DNA of 64,000 nucleotides from Candidatus Magasanikbacteria bacterium RIFCSPHIGHO2_01_FULL_41_23 (GTDB lineage: Bacteria; Patescibacteria; ABY1; Magasanikbacterales; UBA922): positions 37,738-101,737 of the forward strand of contig MFPT01000021.1 in assembly GCA_001782805.1 (NCBI GenBank), written 5' to 3'. A program made the translations under genes and the position numbers. Position 1 is the first letter of the stretch; each line of letters begins with the position of its first letter. A model generated the notes under the pieces. That model did not search any database. It was not told the origin of the DNA and saw nothing but the letters and a program-made list of their open reading frames with translations. This document shows positions 48,196 through 57,726 of the stretch, in pieces.

Positions 48196-49695
48196 ATGAG
48201 TTTAATTATGCTCACTGACTACCACCGTTACCGGCTGTACGAAATCCTGCCGGGCGCCTCGGTGTGGCTGACCCTGATTTTGTCCGTGGTCCTGGCTTTC
48301 ACCCAGCCGCTCGCCATGATTTATTTCATTATTGTGTTTGACATTTATTGGGTACTCAAAGTACTCAATTTTTCGTTTTATCTGCTCATTGCTTGGCGCA
48401 GGTATTGGCGTTTGCGTAAAATTGATTGGCGCGCGCGACTCCTCGCCGATATTCCCAATTGGCGCGATCAGCATCATGTGGTTTTTTTAACACTGTATAA
48501 TGAATCTTGGGCTGTGGTCAAAACTTCTTTGGAGAGTATTGTTGCCAGTGTGTATGACAAAGAACGATTGGTGATTGTTGTGGCTGGTGAAGAAAAAACG
48601 CGTGATCATTACGAAGACATTTATCTCAAAGTAAAAACTATATTTGGCGATTGTTTTTATGATATTGTGGGAACGGTGCATCCTAAAGATCAGTCCGATG
48701 AAATTCCCGGTAAAGGATCAAATCTTAATTACGCGGAACGGCAAATGCAAAAATATATTGATGCGAAAGGTTGGAATTATGACCATGTCATCGCTACGAT
48801 GTTTGACATTGATACGGTCGTGCATCCGCAGTACTTTAGTTATTTGACTTATGTGTATTGCCGCACTCCTAATCCAACACGAACATCTTACCAGCCCATT
48901 GCACTCTACAATAATAATATGTGGGAGTCGCCCGCGATTTTGCGATTGATGGCGTTTGGGACCACGTTTTGGATGTTTACCACGCTCGCGCGCCAAGATG
49001 GGCTCGTAACATTTTCTTCGCACTCCATGAGTTTCCGCGCTATTGTTGACGCGGGATTCCATGACAAACGCATTGTAAGCGAGGATTCACGGATTTTTTA
49101 TCAATGTTTACTCGCGTATAACGGCGATTATCGCGTGACGCCATTATATATTCCGGTGTCTATGGACACGGTGCGGGATGATACGTGGTGGAAGAGTATT
49201 AAAAATTTATATAGTCAACAACGGCGCTGGGCGTGGGGCGTGGAACATGTGCCATTTTTGTTGTGGGAATTCCGCAAAAAAGGCAAACAAATTCCGTGGT
49301 GGATTAAATTTAAATGGGTTTTTATTGAATGGGAAGGGAAGTGGTCGTGGTGTTCGGTGGCGATTTTGATTACGATTTTGGGACGTTTGCCCATGTATGT
49401 GGCGCCGGAATCGGTTCGGCAAAGCGCGCTGTATTTTAACGCGCCGCATATTTTGGAAATACTGATGACGATTGCCATGGTTGGTTTGTTTCTTTCCGCG
49501 TTGTTCAGTTTTCCGCTTTTGCCACGACGACCGCATCATCAGTCAAAACATAAATATCTCATTATGCTCGGTCAATGGATATTGTTGCCGTTTTCCATGA
49601 TACTCGTGAGCGCGATTCCGGCGATTGACGCGGTAACGCATTTGATGTTCGGAAAATATCTGGGATTTAATGTTTCGCTCAAAAAAAGAAAATAA
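48196..49695 (+). CDS. Processive family 2 glycosyltransferase
   Basis: A 500-aa membrane glycosyltransferase of the cellulose/hyaluronan synthase type. Two N-terminal membrane helices (about 15-65) precede the GT-A core with 'HVVFLTLYNESWAVVKTSLE', the DxD-type 'MFDIDTVVHP', the acceptor 'SEDSRIFYQC' and the processivity motif 'QQRRWAWG'. Three further helices follow. Several start codons are possible; ATG 48196 is used since the longer frame begins with TTG. It forms an operon with the DUF4012-like gene. Probably makes a surface polysaccharide. Confidence 0.85.
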   Translation: MSLIMLTDYHRYRLYEILPGASVWLTLILSVVLAFTQPLAMIYFIIVFDIYWVLKVLNFSFYLLIAWRRYWRLRKIDWRARLLADIPNWRDQHHVVFLTLYNESWAVVKTSLESIVASVYDKERLVIVVAGEEKTRDHYEDIYLKVKTIFGDCFYDIVGTVHPKDQSDEIPGKGSNLNYAERQMQKYIDAKGWNYDHVIATMFDIDTVVHPQYFSYLTYVYCRTPNPTRTSYQPIALYNNNMWESPAILRLMAFGTTFWMFTTLARQDGLVTFSSHSMSFRAIVDAGFHDKRIVSEDSRIFYQCLLAYNGDYRVTPLYIPVSMDTVRDDTWWKSIKNLYSQQRRWAWGVEHVPFLLWEFRKKGKQIPWWIKFKWVFIEWEGKWSWCSVAILITILGRLPMYVAPESVRQSALYFNAPHILEILMTIAMVGLFLSALFSFPLLPRRPHHQSKHKYLIMLGQWILLPFSMILVSAIPAIDAVTHLMFGKYLGFNVSLKKRK

Positions 49696-49696
49696 C

Positions 49697-51148
49697 ATGA
49701 AAATTTCCATTGGAAAAATAGTTTTAATTTTTGCAATCCTATTTCTCGTCGGGATTGTTTTCGCGACGTATTATTTTATAAAAAATACCAATCCGGCCAA
49801 AGTGTTGTCACTGCCCATTGTACAAAAGCAAGTGGCCAAACAATTGGGCCAAGCCAGTCAACCAATCCTCGCGGACTTACCGGATTGGCTGGGACTGAAT
49901 CAGCCGCGCACGTATTTATTATTATTTTTAAATAACACGGAATTACGGCCGGGCGGAGGATTCATCGGTTCATACGCAGTCGTGCGTTGGGAAAATGGCC
50001 GGCCGAGTATTTTAAAAGTGGAAGGCGCGGAAACCATTGATCGCGCCGCGAATAAAGAGCTTTTGCCCAAGCCTCCGGAAGTATTATCCAAACATCTTAA
50101 TGTGGATCATTGGTATTTTCGCGATAGTAATTGGTCACCGGATTTCGCGGTTAGCAGTCAAAATGTTTTGGATTTGTACAAAAAAGAAAATGGCACAGCC
50201 GCGAACGAAATTGACGCGGTTATTGGCGTAACGACCAATGTGCTGGAAGAAATTATACGTCGCTCCGGATCAATCACGGCGGGAGGCATTGAATTTACCG
50301 CGGACAATGTGATTGAAAAATTGGAATATGAAGTGGAATATGGTTATCGCGATAAAGGCGTGGCATTTGCGGATCGTAAAAAAACATTGGGTGATTTATT
50401 TCATGAATTAATTCGGCGGCTTGGTCCGGATATGATCAAACATCCGGCTGATTATCTGGCCTTGGTGGAAAAATTAGCTTGGGAAAAACATCTTATGGCA
50501 TTTTCACCAGATGCAGAATTGCAAAAACGGTTGGTTGATTATGGCTGGACCGGAACATTTGCGCCCACGACAAGTGATTACGTGTGGTGGATTGACGCCA
50601 ATCTGGCCGCGCTCAAAACTGATTATGCCATGAAACGTGAATTAAAATATGAATTAAGTTCTAACTCGGCCGGAAATTATGTGGCGACTACAACTATGAC
50701 TTATACCAATACGGGAAAATTTGATTGGCGTACAACACGGTATCGGACGTACGCGCGAGTGTATGTTCCAAACGGCGCGGAATTATTAAAAGTTACTGGT
50801 TCCAATCAATGGGATCGCACGACTGAACCGGATTCGCCGACAATCAATAAAGAATTAGACAGTACGGTTTTTGGCGCGTTCATTTACGTTGAGCCGGGCG
50901 CCAACAAAACATTGTCGTTTGTGTATCGTTTGCCCGCGACTATTGGCCAAGCTATTAAGAAAGGCACGTATTCATTATCTGTTCCCAAACAACTGGGAAC
51001 CAATGGCCATCGGTTGACGCTTGACCTTAATTTTGGTACTAATATCACCAGTGCCAAGCCCGCGGAAGAGGAGAAAAATTGGGGCGACACAAATTATAGC
51101 TTGAATTCTGATTTACAAGTTGATCGTAATTTTGAAATTAAACTGTAG
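49697..51148 (+). CDS. DUF4012-like exported protein
   Basis: A 483-aa protein with an N-terminal membrane anchor (about 5-28) and a large extracytoplasmic domain. 'YLLLFLNNTELRPGGGFIGS' is the hallmark of DUF4012, and 'VDAVIGVTTNVLEEIIRRSG'-like text appears as 'IDAVIGVTTNVLEEII'. Such proteins accompany polysaccharide synthesis genes in many Patescibacteria and Actinobacteria. Its start follows the glycosyltransferase stop by 1 nt. Possible role in polymer attachment or export. Confidence 0.82.
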   Translation: MKISIGKIVLIFAILFLVGIVFATYYFIKNTNPAKVLSLPIVQKQVAKQLGQASQPILADLPDWLGLNQPRTYLLLFLNNTELRPGGGFIGSYAVVRWENGRPSILKVEGAETIDRAANKELLPKPPEVLSKHLNVDHWYFRDSNWSPDFAVSSQNVLDLYKKENGTAANEIDAVIGVTTNVLEEIIRRSGSITAGGIEFTADNVIEKLEYEVEYGYRDKGVAFADRKKTLGDLFHELIRRLGPDMIKHPADYLALVEKLAWEKHLMAFSPDAELQKRLVDYGWTGTFAPTTSDYVWWIDANLAALKTDYAMKRELKYELSSNSAGNYVATTTMTYTNTGKFDWRTTRYRTYARVYVPNGAELLKVTGSNQWDRTTEPDSPTINKELDSTVFGAFIYVEPGANKTLSFVYRLPATIGQAIKKGTYSLSVPKQLGTNGHRLTLDLNFGTNITSAKPAEEEKNWGDTNYSLNSDLQVDRNFEIKL

Positions 51149-51190
51149 GATTGATTTAATTAAAAAATACCGGAATTGATTTAATTCTTT

Positions 51191-52201
51191 ATGATGTGGA
51201 TTAACAAAGTTGCGATTGATTTGGGAACAACTAATGTCCTCGTGTATATTCCCAAAAAAGGAATTGTGATCAACGAGCCATCGGTCGTGGCGATTTCGCG
51301 CGAAGATAAAAAAGTTTTGGCAGTTGGATTTGAAGCCAAAGAAATGATTGGTCGGACGCCTGACACGATTATTGCGGAGCGGCCACTCAAAGATGGGGTT
51401 ATCGCGAGTTATAGCACGACCGAAGCGATGTTGCGTTATTTTATTAATAAAGCTTTGGGTGGAGTTCGTTTATTTCGGCCGGAAGTAATGATCGCGGTTC
51501 CAGCCGGAATTACTTCCACGGAACGACGCGCGGTCATTGACGCGGCGATGGCAGCTGGCGCGCGTGCGGCCTACATTATTAAAGAACCAATCGTGGCGGC
51601 GATTGGCGCGGATATTCCCATTGGTTCGCCATCCGGTCACATGATTGTGGATATTGGCGGAGGCACGGCTGAAATCGCGGTAATTTCCCTTGGTGGAATT
51701 GTATCCTGCGGCTCCGTGCGCATTGGTGGCAATCGTTTTGATCAATCCATTGCTGAATATATTCGTCGCAAATATGGTTTGGCCATTGGCGAGCGTACGT
51801 CCGAAGATGTAAAAATCCAAATTGGATCGGCGATGTTTATGGATAAACCCTTGACTATGGAAGTCAAAGGCCGTGATATGATTATGGGTTTGCCGCGCAT
51901 GGTTACTTTAAATTCCGATGACACGACCGAAGCTTTGAAACACGACATGGAAGGTTTGGTGGAAGCGGTTAAACAAGTTTTGCATGACACTCCGCCCGAA
52001 TTATCCGCGGATGTCATGGACAAAGGAATTGTGATGTCGGGCGGATCAAGTCTTTTGCGTAATTTGGACGCGCTCATTGCCGAAGCGACTGGAGTTCCGT
52101 GTTATGTGGCCGATGAACCATTGTTGTGCGTGGCCAAAGGCACGGGCATTGCGCTCGAAAATTTGGATACGTATAAACGGAGTATTTTGGCGACGAGATA
52201 A
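51191..52201 (+). CDS. mreB: Rod-shape-determining protein MreB
   Basis: A 336-aa actin homologue. 'VAIDLGTTNVLVYIPKKGI' is the phosphate-1 loop, 'MIVDIGGGTAEIAVISLGG' the phosphate-2 loop, and 'GIVMSGGSSLLRNLDALIAE' the adenosine motif. MreB filaments direct peptidoglycan synthesis. No mreC or mreD follows, although envelope glycan genes lie upstream. Confidence 0.96.
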   Translation: MMWINKVAIDLGTTNVLVYIPKKGIVINEPSVVAISREDKKVLAVGFEAKEMIGRTPDTIIAERPLKDGVIASYSTTEAMLRYFINKALGGVRLFRPEVMIAVPAGITSTERRAVIDAAMAAGARAAYIIKEPIVAAIGADIPIGSPSGHMIVDIGGGTAEIAVISLGGIVSCGSVRIGGNRFDQSIAEYIRRKYGLAIGERTSEDVKIQIGSAMFMDKPLTMEVKGRDMIMGLPRMVTLNSDDTTEALKHDMEGLVEAVKQVLHDTPPELSADVMDKGIVMSGGSSLLRNLDALIAEATGVPCYVADEPLLCVAKGTGIALENLDTYKRSILATR

Positions 52202-52209
52202 TATTAATT

Positions 52210-52797
52210 ATGCTTAAATCATGCGCCAATTCAACTATTAATACTGAATTTGGTGTTTTTGATATTCATATTTATGTCAGTGCTGATGGTAAGGAACAAA
52301 TAGTTTTAACGCGTGGCGATGTTTCTGCGGCTGAACCGATTTTGTTGCGAATTCATAGTGAATGCATTACCAGTGAAGTTTTACATTCTTTGGATTGCGA
52401 TTGTGTGGCGCAATTAACTTTGGCCTTTAAAAAAATAGACGAGGCGAATCGCGGAATGATTATTTATTTGCGTCAGGAAGGTCGGGGAATTGGTTTGGTT
52501 AATAAAATAAAATCATACGAATTGCAACACCAAGGCATGGATACGGTTGAGGCGCATGAAATTCTTGGTTTTCCCATTGATGCGCGTGATTATTCGGTGG
52601 TGAAAGATATTCTTGAAGATCGGAGAGTAACAGAAATTATCGCACTCACGAATAATCCGGATAAAATAAAACAATTGAGCGCTTTGGGCATTGCGGTTAT
52701 CAAGCGTGAAGCGCTGGAAATTTCGCCCACGGCTACAAATCGTAAATATTTGAGCGCTAAAAAAACAAAAATGGGTCACTGGCTTGATTTGGTATGA
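52210..52797 (+). CDS. ribA: GTP cyclohydrolase II
   Basis: A 195-aa enzyme that opens GTP to the pyrimidine precursor of riboflavin. The zinc cysteines are C52, C63 and C65 in 'SECITSEVLHSLDCDC'. 'RQEGRGIGL' and 'DTVEAHEILGFPIDARDY' are the nucleotide-binding and catalytic blocks. No fused DHBP synthase (RibB) domain is present. It overlaps ribD by ATGA. Confidence 0.95.
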   Translation: MLKSCANSTINTEFGVFDIHIYVSADGKEQIVLTRGDVSAAEPILLRIHSECITSEVLHSLDCDCVAQLTLAFKKIDEANRGMIIYLRQEGRGIGLVNKIKSYELQHQGMDTVEAHEILGFPIDARDYSVVKDILEDRRVTEIIALTNNPDKIKQLSALGIAVIKREALEISPTATNRKYLSAKKTKMGHWLDLV

Positions 52798-53903
52798 ATA
52801 GAAATGATTATTTGCGGATCGCAATTCTTGAAGCGCAAAAAGTCATTGGATTGGTGTCGCCGAATCCGGCTGTCGGTGCTGTACTTGTTAAAAATAAAAA
52901 AATAATTGGAGTTGGTCATACGCAGCCGCCCGGAAAAAATCACGCGGAAATTGAAGCGATTCAAAAGGTCGGTTTGAAGGCCAAAGGCGCGGATTTGTAT
53001 GTGACGCTTGAGCCGTGTTGTCATATTGGCCGAACTGGTCCTTGCGCTGACGCGATAATTAAGGCGGGAATAAAAAAAGTGTTCATTGGCATGAAAGATC
53101 CGAATCCAAAAGTTAATGGCGGGGGAATGAAGCAACTTAAAAAACAGGGGATTATGGTGGAGATTATTTCATCGCAATCAAAACTCGCGCGGGAAATTCG
53201 TTTGCTTAATCAGCCGTTTATAAAAGCCATTACCACCGGATTGCCGTATGTGATTATGAAAGCGGCCATTTCGTTGGATGGGAAAATTGCGACGCGTTCT
53301 GGAAATTCCCAATGGATTACGGGATCGGAAGCTCGTACTGACGCGCGTATTGAGCGGAGCTTGTGCGACGCGGTTTTGGTTGGCGCGGGCACAGTCGCGG
53401 CTGATGATCCGGAATTAGCATCTCAGGGAATTTTTAAAAATAAGAAACTTTTGCGCGTAATTATTGATGGACAACTTTCTTCGGATTTAAATAAAAAAGT
53501 TTTTCGCGATAACAATGTTTTGGTGGCCTGCACTGATTCCGCGTCTACGATTCGTTGTCGCGCTTATGATCAGGCCGGAATCAACTACGTTGCCTTTGGC
53601 AAAAAAATTGTTGATATAAAAAAATTTTTAAAGTATTTGGCGAGCCAAGAAATTCGCAGTGTTTATGTGGAAGGCGGAGCGAGTGTGCATGGCGCTTTTC
53701 ATGACGCGGCTTTAAAAGATCATCGGCTGATTGATCGTGTTATTTTTTACATCGCGCCGAAAATAATCGGCGGCAAAAATTCACTTTCCAGTGTGGGCGG
53801 CAAAGGCGTAATTGAGTTGAACGAAGTTTTAAAATTAAAAAGGGTGAAAATGGAAAATTGTGGAGCGGATTTTAAATGTTCCGGTTTTTTAAATTTTTAT
53901 TGA
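52794..53903 (+). CDS. ribD: Bifunctional deaminase/reductase RibD
   Basis: A 369-aa enzyme catalysing steps two and three of riboflavin synthesis. The N-terminal deaminase has 'HAEIEAI' (H50, E52) and 'PCCHIGRTGPC' (C75, C84). The C-terminal reductase (about 145-369) has 'MKAAISLDGKIATRSG', 'LVGAGTVAADDPEL' and 'YVEGGASVHGAF'. Complete. No ribB, ribE or ribH is in the window. Confidence 0.95.
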   Translation: MNRNDYLRIAILEAQKVIGLVSPNPAVGAVLVKNKKIIGVGHTQPPGKNHAEIEAIQKVGLKAKGADLYVTLEPCCHIGRTGPCADAIIKAGIKKVFIGMKDPNPKVNGGGMKQLKKQGIMVEIISSQSKLAREIRLLNQPFIKAITTGLPYVIMKAAISLDGKIATRSGNSQWITGSEARTDARIERSLCDAVLVGAGTVAADDPELASQGIFKNKKLLRVIIDGQLSSDLNKKVFRDNNVLVACTDSASTIRCRAYDQAGINYVAFGKKIVDIKKFLKYLASQEIRSVYVEGGASVHGAFHDAALKDHRLIDRVIFYIAPKIIGGKNSLSSVGGKGVIELNEVLKLKRVKMENCGADFKCSGFLNFY

Positions 53904-53904
53904 T

Positions 53905-55086
53905 ATGATTATCGGCATTGACGCTTCGCGCGCGAATCACAAACAAAAAACCGGCGTGGAATGGTATGCATGGTTTATTATTCAAGAATTAAAAAAAATA
54001 ATTCCGGACACGGTCACCGTGGTTTTGTATTCGGATGTTCCTCTGGTTGGCGCGTTGGCCGAACTCCCGCAAAATTGGACACAAAGAATACTCAAGTGGC
54101 CGCCAAAACGTTTCTGGACGCAGATTCGTTTGAGTCTGGAAATGATTCGCCCCTCGACTCCCCTTCGTGTCGCTCAGGGTAAGCCCTTCGACTCCGCTCA
54201 GGGCAAGCCTGATGTTTTATTTATTCCCGCCCATGTTCCGCCATTGATCCATCCTAAAAAAACAGTGATGACGGTGCATGACGTGGCCGCACTGCATTTT
54301 CCCGAAACGTATAATTGGTTTGAGCGTTGGTATTCCGTCGCATCAGCAAAATACGCAGTGAAAAATTTGCCAACGGTAATTGTGCCAAGTTTGGTCGTGA
54401 AATCAGATTTGTTAACATTGTGTGAACAAAAAGAATCCCGACTGGTCGGGACAAATATAAAAATAATCCCACTTGGTTTTAATCCGCAATTTTCCAAATT
54501 ATTGTCCGAGACACAATTAAAAAAAATAAAAGAAAAATATCAATTGCCCGAAAAATATATTTTGGCAATCGGACGTTTGGAAGAAAAAAAGAATACAGCT
54601 CGTTTGATTGCCGCGTTTGCCAAAGCAGTGACGAGTGGTTTGGACACGGAATTGGTTTTAGTGGGAAATCCAGGCCATGGCTATGAAAAAATCGCGCGTG
54701 CGCTGAAAATATCTCCATTTAAAAATAAAATAAAAATAATTCCGTGGGCTGAAGAAAATGATTTAATTGGAATATTACAAGCCGCCCACATATTTGTTTT
54801 TCCCAGTTTATACGAAGGTTTTGGTTTGCCGGTTTTGCAGGCTTTCGCCAGTCGAGTTCCGGTTATTATTTCCAACGTCGGAAGTTTACCGGAAGTCGCT
54901 GGCGATGCGGTGCTCTATGTTGATCCGATAATTGTCGACGAATTAGCGCGAACAATGCTACAATTAACCAATGATTCAGGATTGCGCGCGGAATTAATTC
55001 AACGCGGGACACAAAGAGCACTTCAATTTTCTTGGGAAAAATGCGCGCGTGAAACTTGGGAGGTTTTGAATTCATTATGTCTATAA
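53905..55086 (+). CDS. Family 4 (GT-B) glycosyltransferase
   Basis: A 393-aa glycosyltransferase. The N-terminal Rossmann half starts 'MIIGIDASRANHKQKTGVEW' and includes 'TVHDVAALHFPETYNWFERW'. The C-terminal half has 'ILAIGRLEEKKNTARLIAAF' and the EX7E donor site 'PSLYEGFGLPVLQAFASRVP'. It lies 1 nt after ribD. Two palindromic insertions (54150-54210, 54436-54451) are in frame in linker regions. Donor and acceptor unknown. Confidence 0.9.
   Translation: MIIGIDASRANHKQKTGVEWYAWFIIQELKKIIPDTVTVVLYSDVPLVGALAELPQNWTQRILKWPPKRFWTQIRLSLEMIRPSTPLRVAQGKPFDSAQGKPDVLFIPAHVPPLIHPKKTVMTVHDVAALHFPETYNWFERWYSVASAKYAVKNLPTVIVPSLVVKSDLLTLCEQKESRLVGTNIKIIPLGFNPQFSKLLSETQLKKIKEKYQLPEKYILAIGRLEEKKNTARLIAAFAKAVTSGLDTELVLVGNPGHGYEKIARALKISPFKNKIKIIPWAEENDLIGILQAAHIFVFPSLYEGFGLPVLQAFASRVPVIISNVGSLPEVAGDAVLYVDPIIVDELARTMLQLTNDSGLRAELIQRGTQRALQFSWEKCARETWEVLNSLCL
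54150..54210. repeat. Double in-frame palindromic insertion in the GT4 gene
   Basis: Two consecutive units ending 'gctcagggtaagcc' and 'gctcagggcaagcc'. Encodes 'RPSTPLRVAQGKPFDSAQGK', a surface-loop insertion not expected in the family. Confidence 0.8.
54436..54451. repeat. Short in-frame palindrome in the GT4 gene
   Basis: TCCCGAC-TG-GTCGGGA; encodes 'ESRLVG'. Confidence 0.6.
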
Positions 55087-55985
55087 TCGGTCACAAAAAA
55101 ACTCAAGATTTTTTCACGCGCGTTATTGACTGCGGAATTTTGTCGCACGCGTACGCTTTTATTGGCAGTGATCATATTGGCAAAGAAACTCTGGCAATAT
55201 GGATTGCGAGTTTACTGTTAAAAACAGTTCCGGAAAAAGTATCCCGGCATCTCGATGTCCGAATCATTCGTCGGCAATACGATGAAAAAAATAATCGTTT
55301 TAAACGCGATATTGCCGTCGCTGAAATGCGCGATTTATTGCGTTTCGCATCGCAAAGTTCATTTCAGCCGCATGGCTGGAAAGTGGTTATTATTGTTGAG
55401 GCCGAACGTTTGAATGTTGAAGCCGGCAATGCGATTTTAAAAATCTTGGAAGAACCGCCCGAACGCACGGTATTTTTTTTACTCTATCAAAATACAGCTG
55501 CGATTTTGCCCACGATTCACTCGCGTGTTCAAACCATTAATTTGGCGCGCGTTTCTGAGCAGGAATTAAGCGCCGGATTATTGGATTTGGAGTTTGCTCT
55601 GGAAGATATTCAAGCCATTATTCCCTATGCTCAAGGACTGCCGGGTCAAGCCATAACTTGGCTTAGGGAACCGGATATTTTTATTGCTTTTAAAAATAAT
55701 GCCGTTGCTTTGGCTGGACTGATGAGCGCCTCAATTACGCAAAGATTCGGAGCAGTTGAACCGTGGTTTGTCGCGGCCAAAGATGAAGGGGGAGTTGATT
55801 ATGTTGTGGAACGTTTGGAAGAATGGCGTCAGGTATTTTATAGTTGGCTTAATAGCCAAACGAGTCCGATTAGTTTGAACCAAAACGGAGCAATACTTGA
55901 TGAGCTGGAAAAAACAATTTTGGCTCTACGCCGGAACGCTCATCCTCCGCTAGCTGTCCAATCTTTTCTACTGTCATTCCCTTAG
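55077..55985 (+). CDS. holB: DNA polymerase III delta-prime subunit
   Basis: A 302-aa clamp-loader subunit. It starts 'MSIIGHKKTQDFFTRVI', has a degenerate P-loop ('IGSDHIGKETLAIW'), and the sensor region 'EAERLNVEAGNAILKILEEP' (SRC-like block altered) typical of delta-prime/HolB. ATG 55077 is chosen over a start 21 nt upstream because it begins the conserved domain; it overlaps the glycosyltransferase by 10 nt. Confidence 0.88.
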   Translation: MSIIGHKKTQDFFTRVIDCGILSHAYAFIGSDHIGKETLAIWIASLLLKTVPEKVSRHLDVRIIRRQYDEKNNRFKRDIAVAEMRDLLRFASQSSFQPHGWKVVIIVEAERLNVEAGNAILKILEEPPERTVFFLLYQNTAAILPTIHSRVQTINLARVSEQELSAGLLDLEFALEDIQAIIPYAQGLPGQAITWLREPDIFIAFKNNAVALAGLMSASITQRFGAVEPWFVAAKDEGGVDYVVERLEEWRQVFYSWLNSQTSPISLNQNGAILDELEKTILALRRNAHPPLAVQSFLLSFP

Positions 55986-56014
55986 TTGCTCGTAATTGGG
56001 ATTTTGTGTATACT
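55986..56014 (+). promoter_or_regulatory. Promoter of the Asp-box lipoprotein gene
   Basis: TTGCTC, 17 nt, TATACT, right after the holB stop. Confidence 0.5.
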
Positions 56015-56037
56015 TTCACTAAGCCTTAATTTTTTTT

Positions 56038-57126
56038 ATGTCTAAATTATTTGCAAAGTTATTTTTGTTTTCAGCCGTGATTTTTTTGACTGGCGCCAGC
56101 TGTGTTTCTTTTCCCGGGACATCGTCTAAAAAATCCACGCCAACCGGACCGACCGGCTGGTTTTTTTCCAAAGATAGCGGTGAAAGTTGGAAGCCGATGG
56201 TCTTATTGCCAACTGCCGATGGTGTAAAAAGTTTATCCGCTGTTTCCGTCTATGCTTTGGTGGAAGATAAAAATGACCCTAAAGCGCTATATTGGTTGTC
56301 GCGCGACAATGGTTTGTTGTACAGTTATGATGATGGCGCGACTTGGCAAAAAAGTGTGGAGCCAGTTGGTAGCGGCTTTATCTATAGTATTGCCATTCAT
56401 CCTACCGATAAATGCACTATTTTTGCCACCAATGGCCGCCAAATTTTTAAAACCACGGATTGTAATCGTAGTTGGACAGAAATGTATCGCGAAGGCGTAC
56501 CGAGCCGGACAATAAAATCATTGGCCATTAATATTTCGCCGCCATTTGAACTCTACGCTCTGGAAGCCAATGGTATACTTTTAAAAAGTTTGGATAGTGG
56601 AGCCAGTTGGCAAATTGGCCATGATTTTAAGGAACCGACAGAAAAAATGATTTTTGATAACAACAAAGCCGGCTTGGTTTACGTTGCGACCAAAGAAAAC
56701 GGGCTCATCCGCAGTCGTGATAGTGGAGTTACTTGGTTTAATTTAAAAAATTCATTAAAATCATTCCCAGGAGCTACTCAATATCGCCGTTTGTATCTCT
56801 ATCCTACTCAAGGCGAACAAGTTTATTGGGTTAGCAAATATGGTATTTTGGTTTCCAAAAACGCGGGCGATGATTGGGATCCCATAAATCTCATTACTCC
56901 GCCCGGGGGCACTTCAATTTACGGATTTGCGGTTAATCCAAAAAATGAAAAAGAAATTTATTATACAAGTACGATTGGCACGCGTTCCACTTTTTACCGA
57001 ACGATTGATGGCGGCAAAACTTGGGTGACACGCAAATTACCCAGTTCGCAAATTCCGGTTATTTTGCGCATTCATCCCAACAATCCATCCTGGTTATATT
57101 TGGGATATACGGCAATGTCGAATTAA
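56038..57126 (+). CDS. Asp-box (BNR) repeat lipoprotein
   Basis: A 362-aa exported lipoprotein (lipobox 'LTGASC'). It contains seven Asp-box motifs S/T-x-D-x-G-x-x-W: 'SKDSGESW', 'SYDDGATW', 'TTDCNRSW', 'SLDSGASW', 'SRDSGVTW', 'SKNAGDDW' and 'TIDGGKTW', as in sialidase or HCF136/Ycf48-like propellers. No sialidase catalytic Arg triad or Tyr is evident, so binding or assembly is more likely than hydrolysis. It precedes frr by 6 nt. Confidence 0.8.
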   Translation: MSKLFAKLFLFSAVIFLTGASCVSFPGTSSKKSTPTGPTGWFFSKDSGESWKPMVLLPTADGVKSLSAVSVYALVEDKNDPKALYWLSRDNGLLYSYDDGATWQKSVEPVGSGFIYSIAIHPTDKCTIFATNGRQIFKTTDCNRSWTEMYREGVPSRTIKSLAINISPPFELYALEANGILLKSLDSGASWQIGHDFKEPTEKMIFDNNKAGLVYVATKENGLIRSRDSGVTWFNLKNSLKSFPGATQYRRLYLYPTQGEQVYWVSKYGILVSKNAGDDWDPINLITPPGGTSIYGFAVNPKNEKEIYYTSTIGTRSTFYRTIDGGKTWVTRKLPSSQIPVILRIHPNNPSWLYLGYTAMSN

Positions 57127-57132
57127 AAAAAT

Positions 57133-57684
57133 ATGAATATAGTACAAACCAATAAACAAACGTTTGACGAAACCATTGAATTTTTAAAACACGATATTAC
57201 CAGCTTGCGAACTGGTCGAGCTACACCCGCGTTGGTCGAGGATATTGTGGTCGAAGCCTATGGAACACGTCAAGCCTTAAAAGGTGTGGCTTCTATTATG
57301 GTGCTCGATGCCAAAACTCTGGCCATTGAGCCATGGGATAAATCACTAATGCAAGCAGTCGAAACAGGCATCCGCAATTCATCGCTTGGCATAGGTCCGG
57401 TTAATGATGGCAAAGTTATTCGTTTGCCATTGCCCGCGCTTACTACGGAACGTCGCGGAGAATTAATTAAAGTTTTGCACCAAAAATTGGAAGCGACGCG
57501 GATTTCTCTGCGCAAAATTCGTGAAGATGTCCGTGATGAAATTGATCAAGCGGAAAAAAACAATGAATTTTCCGAAGATGAAAAATTTTCTTTGCAAGAA
57601 GCTCTGGAAAAAATGATTAAAGAGTACAATGAAAAAGTCCGAGAGATTGGAGAGGATAAAGAAAAAGAAATTATCACTATTTAG
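57133..57684 (+). CDS. frr: Ribosome recycling factor
   Basis: A 183-aa protein of normal length. It has 'FDETIEFLKHDITSLRTGRA', 'DAKTLAIEPWDKSLMQAVE', 'SSLGIGPVNDGKVIRLPLP', 'LTTERRGELIKVL' and a C-terminal helix, all characteristic of RRF, which splits post-termination ribosomes with EF-G. Confidence 0.97.
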   Translation: MNIVQTNKQTFDETIEFLKHDITSLRTGRATPALVEDIVVEAYGTRQALKGVASIMVLDAKTLAIEPWDKSLMQAVETGIRNSSLGIGPVNDGKVIRLPLPALTTERRGELIKVLHQKLEATRISLRKIREDVRDEIDQAEKNNEFSEDEKFSLQEALEKMIKEYNEKVREIGEDKEKEIITI

Positions 57685-57726
57685 TTTTTATTAATTTTTT
57701 ATTTAGCATTTTTAATTATCATATTT

